Of a stretch of 22,333 bases of DNA, positions 21,935 through 22,333 are shown in pieces. The position numbers and the translations under genes were made by a program. Source of the stretch: CAZEGC01 sp964511635 (GTDB lineage Bacteria > Patescibacteriota > Saccharimonadia > Saccharimonadales > Saccharimonadaceae); assembly GCA_964511635.1 (NCBI GenBank), contig CAZEGC010000012.1:1-22333 (forward strand). The letters run 5' to 3'. The first letter of the stretch is position 1. Each line of letters opens with the position of its first letter. The notes under the pieces were generated by a model. The model did no database searches, was not told the DNA's origin, and saw only the letters and a list, made by a program, of their open reading frames with translations.

Positions 21935-21947
21935 TAAGTATCCTCGT

Positions 21948-22040
21948 TTATTTCATCGAAGAAACGTTAATTTTCAGTGATTCGCCCGTTTTCTTTGACC
22001 CGTTTCTAGCCACAAAAACCGAAGACGATGAATAATCCAT
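21948..22040 (-). CDS. Possible 30-codon small ORF in the polymerase operon leader
   Basis: On the minus strand an ATG at 22040 opens 30 codons ending in TAA at 21948-21950, 13 nt before the start of the 89-residue gene and just before its Shine-Dalgarno site. The frame is open for about 30 further codons upstream without a standard start codon, back to a stop near 22150. The product would be Ser/Lys-rich with no known motif. There is no clear Shine-Dalgarno site. It could be a leader peptide, a small protein with an unusual start, or chance. Confidence 0.3.
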   Translation of the reverse strand: MDYSSSSVFVARNGSKKTGESLKINVSSMK

Positions 22041-22098
22041 ATCGCGAGGGACGCTTTGCCAAAAGTCTGGCCAGTGTGTATCGCGGGGAAGTACTTTT

Positions 22099-22107
22099 AT
22101 TATAACA
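22099..22107 (-). promoter_or_regulatory. Extended -10 box upstream of the polymerase operon
   Basis: Minus strand TGT-TATAAT (TATAAT at 22099-22104). The -35 region is weak (TTGTTC at 19 nt). Transcription from about 22092 would give a leader of about 158 nt before the 89-residue gene. The 344-nt stretch 21935-22278 holds this box, the possible small ORF, a 6-bp hairpin ATCCAG/CTGGAT (22142-22164) and the tRNA promoter; nothing else was seen in it. Confidence 0.45.
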
Positions 22108-22224
22108 CTAGGACGCGAGCGACGAACAAACTTCCTTATTTATCCAGGCGGTGAAGCGCTGGATCATTAGAAGTAAGCCCTGCGCGCCGCGTGACACAAT
22201 GAACGTCGCCACCCCTAGCTCCTA

Positions 22225-22253
22225 TGGAAAAGTGGTTTTTGATTTGCTACAAT
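22225..22253 (+). promoter_or_regulatory. Promoter of the right-hand tRNA
   Basis: TGGAAA (22225-22230; 4 of 6), 17-nt spacer ending TGC, and TACAAT (22248-22253), an extended -10 promoter. The predicted start near 22260 is about 19 nt before the mature tRNA. Confidence 0.55.
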
Positions 22254-22278
22254 CAATCAGTGTCGAATACGAATATAT

Positions 22279-22333
22279 GGCAGCGTAGCTCAGTTGGTTA
22301 GAGCGTAGGACTCATAAGCCTAAGGTCACAGGT
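22279..22333 (+). tRNA. tRNA with CAU anticodon (probably elongator Met), 3' part cut
   Basis: Acceptor GGCAGCG, TA, D arm GCTC-AGTTGGTTA-GAGC, and an anticodon arm with loop CTCATAA, so the anticodon is CAT. The anticodon stem TAGGA/GCCTA pairs except for an A-G apposition next to the loop. The acceptor partner and T arm are beyond the window. CAT tRNAs can be elongator Met, initiator Met or the TilS substrate Ile2; the missing half prevents a firm choice. Confidence 0.88.

Noticed and set aside
20443..22107. SOS-type LexA operator in front of the Y-family polymerase operon
   Set aside because: No Gram-positive GAAC/GTTC-type or CTG/CAG-type palindrome with proper spacing was found upstream.
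1..22333. CRISPR array
   Set aside because: No regularly spaced direct repeats and no cas-like genes were seen. The repeats present are inverted pairs and CIRCE sites.

Overview
The window reads as a chromosomal segment of a Patescibacteria/CPR bacterium, most likely Candidatus Saccharibacteria (TM7). This is inferred from gene content, short intergenic gaps, a shortened HrcA and moderate GC; no rRNA is present to prove it. TGA is used as a normal stop (for example in the ATGA overlap of the rimK pair and at the end of hrcA), which argues against the UGA-recoding CPR groups. A partial tRNA gene sits at each end: tRNA-Lys(UUU) on the minus strand at the left, and a CAU tRNA (probably Met) on the plus strand at the right.

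Almost every gene is on the minus strand. From left to right: a small membrane protein; a pair made of an ATP-dependent zinc-protease-like protein and a RimK-type ATP-grasp ligase; an 805-residue polytopic membrane protein; dnaJ; then a plus-strand island (5760-7592) holding a REP-associated IS200-like transposase with inverted hairpin ends, a two-helix membrane protein and a small zinc-ribbon protein. After this come dnaK, a GGDEF protein, a DJ-1/PfpI protein, grpE, hrcA, guanylate kinase, lepA, murJ, ftsH, tilS, a GC-rich membrane protein, and a Y-family DNA polymerase with a small partner gene.

The dominant theme is protein quality control. DnaK, DnaJ, GrpE, HrcA and FtsH all lie within about 14 kb. 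Four CIRCE operators (one at dnaJ, two at dnaK, one at hrcA-grpE) form an HrcA regulon that can be read directly from the sequence. At dnaJ, dnaK and hrcA the operator overlaps a recognisable -35/-10 promoter.

The most unusual general feature is promoter geometry. In at least six genes (dnaJ, hrcA, gmk, tilS, the transposase and the 6514 membrane gene) a -10 box lies only 7-9 nt before the start codon with no Shine-Dalgarno sequence, which predicts leaderless mRNAs. Other genes (dnaK, grpE, the DJ-1 gene, the 805-residue gene, the 208-residue gene) have clear Shine-Dalgarno sites. Several longest-ORF starts are corrected on these grounds (the protease-like gene, grpE, hrcA, tilS, the 208-residue gene, the polymerase). 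Other structures of note are a hairpin holding the Shine-Dalgarno site of the 805-residue gene, a nested palindrome between convergent genes, and a terminator whose T-run is also the tilS -10 box. No CRISPR array, prophage or defence system was recognised.
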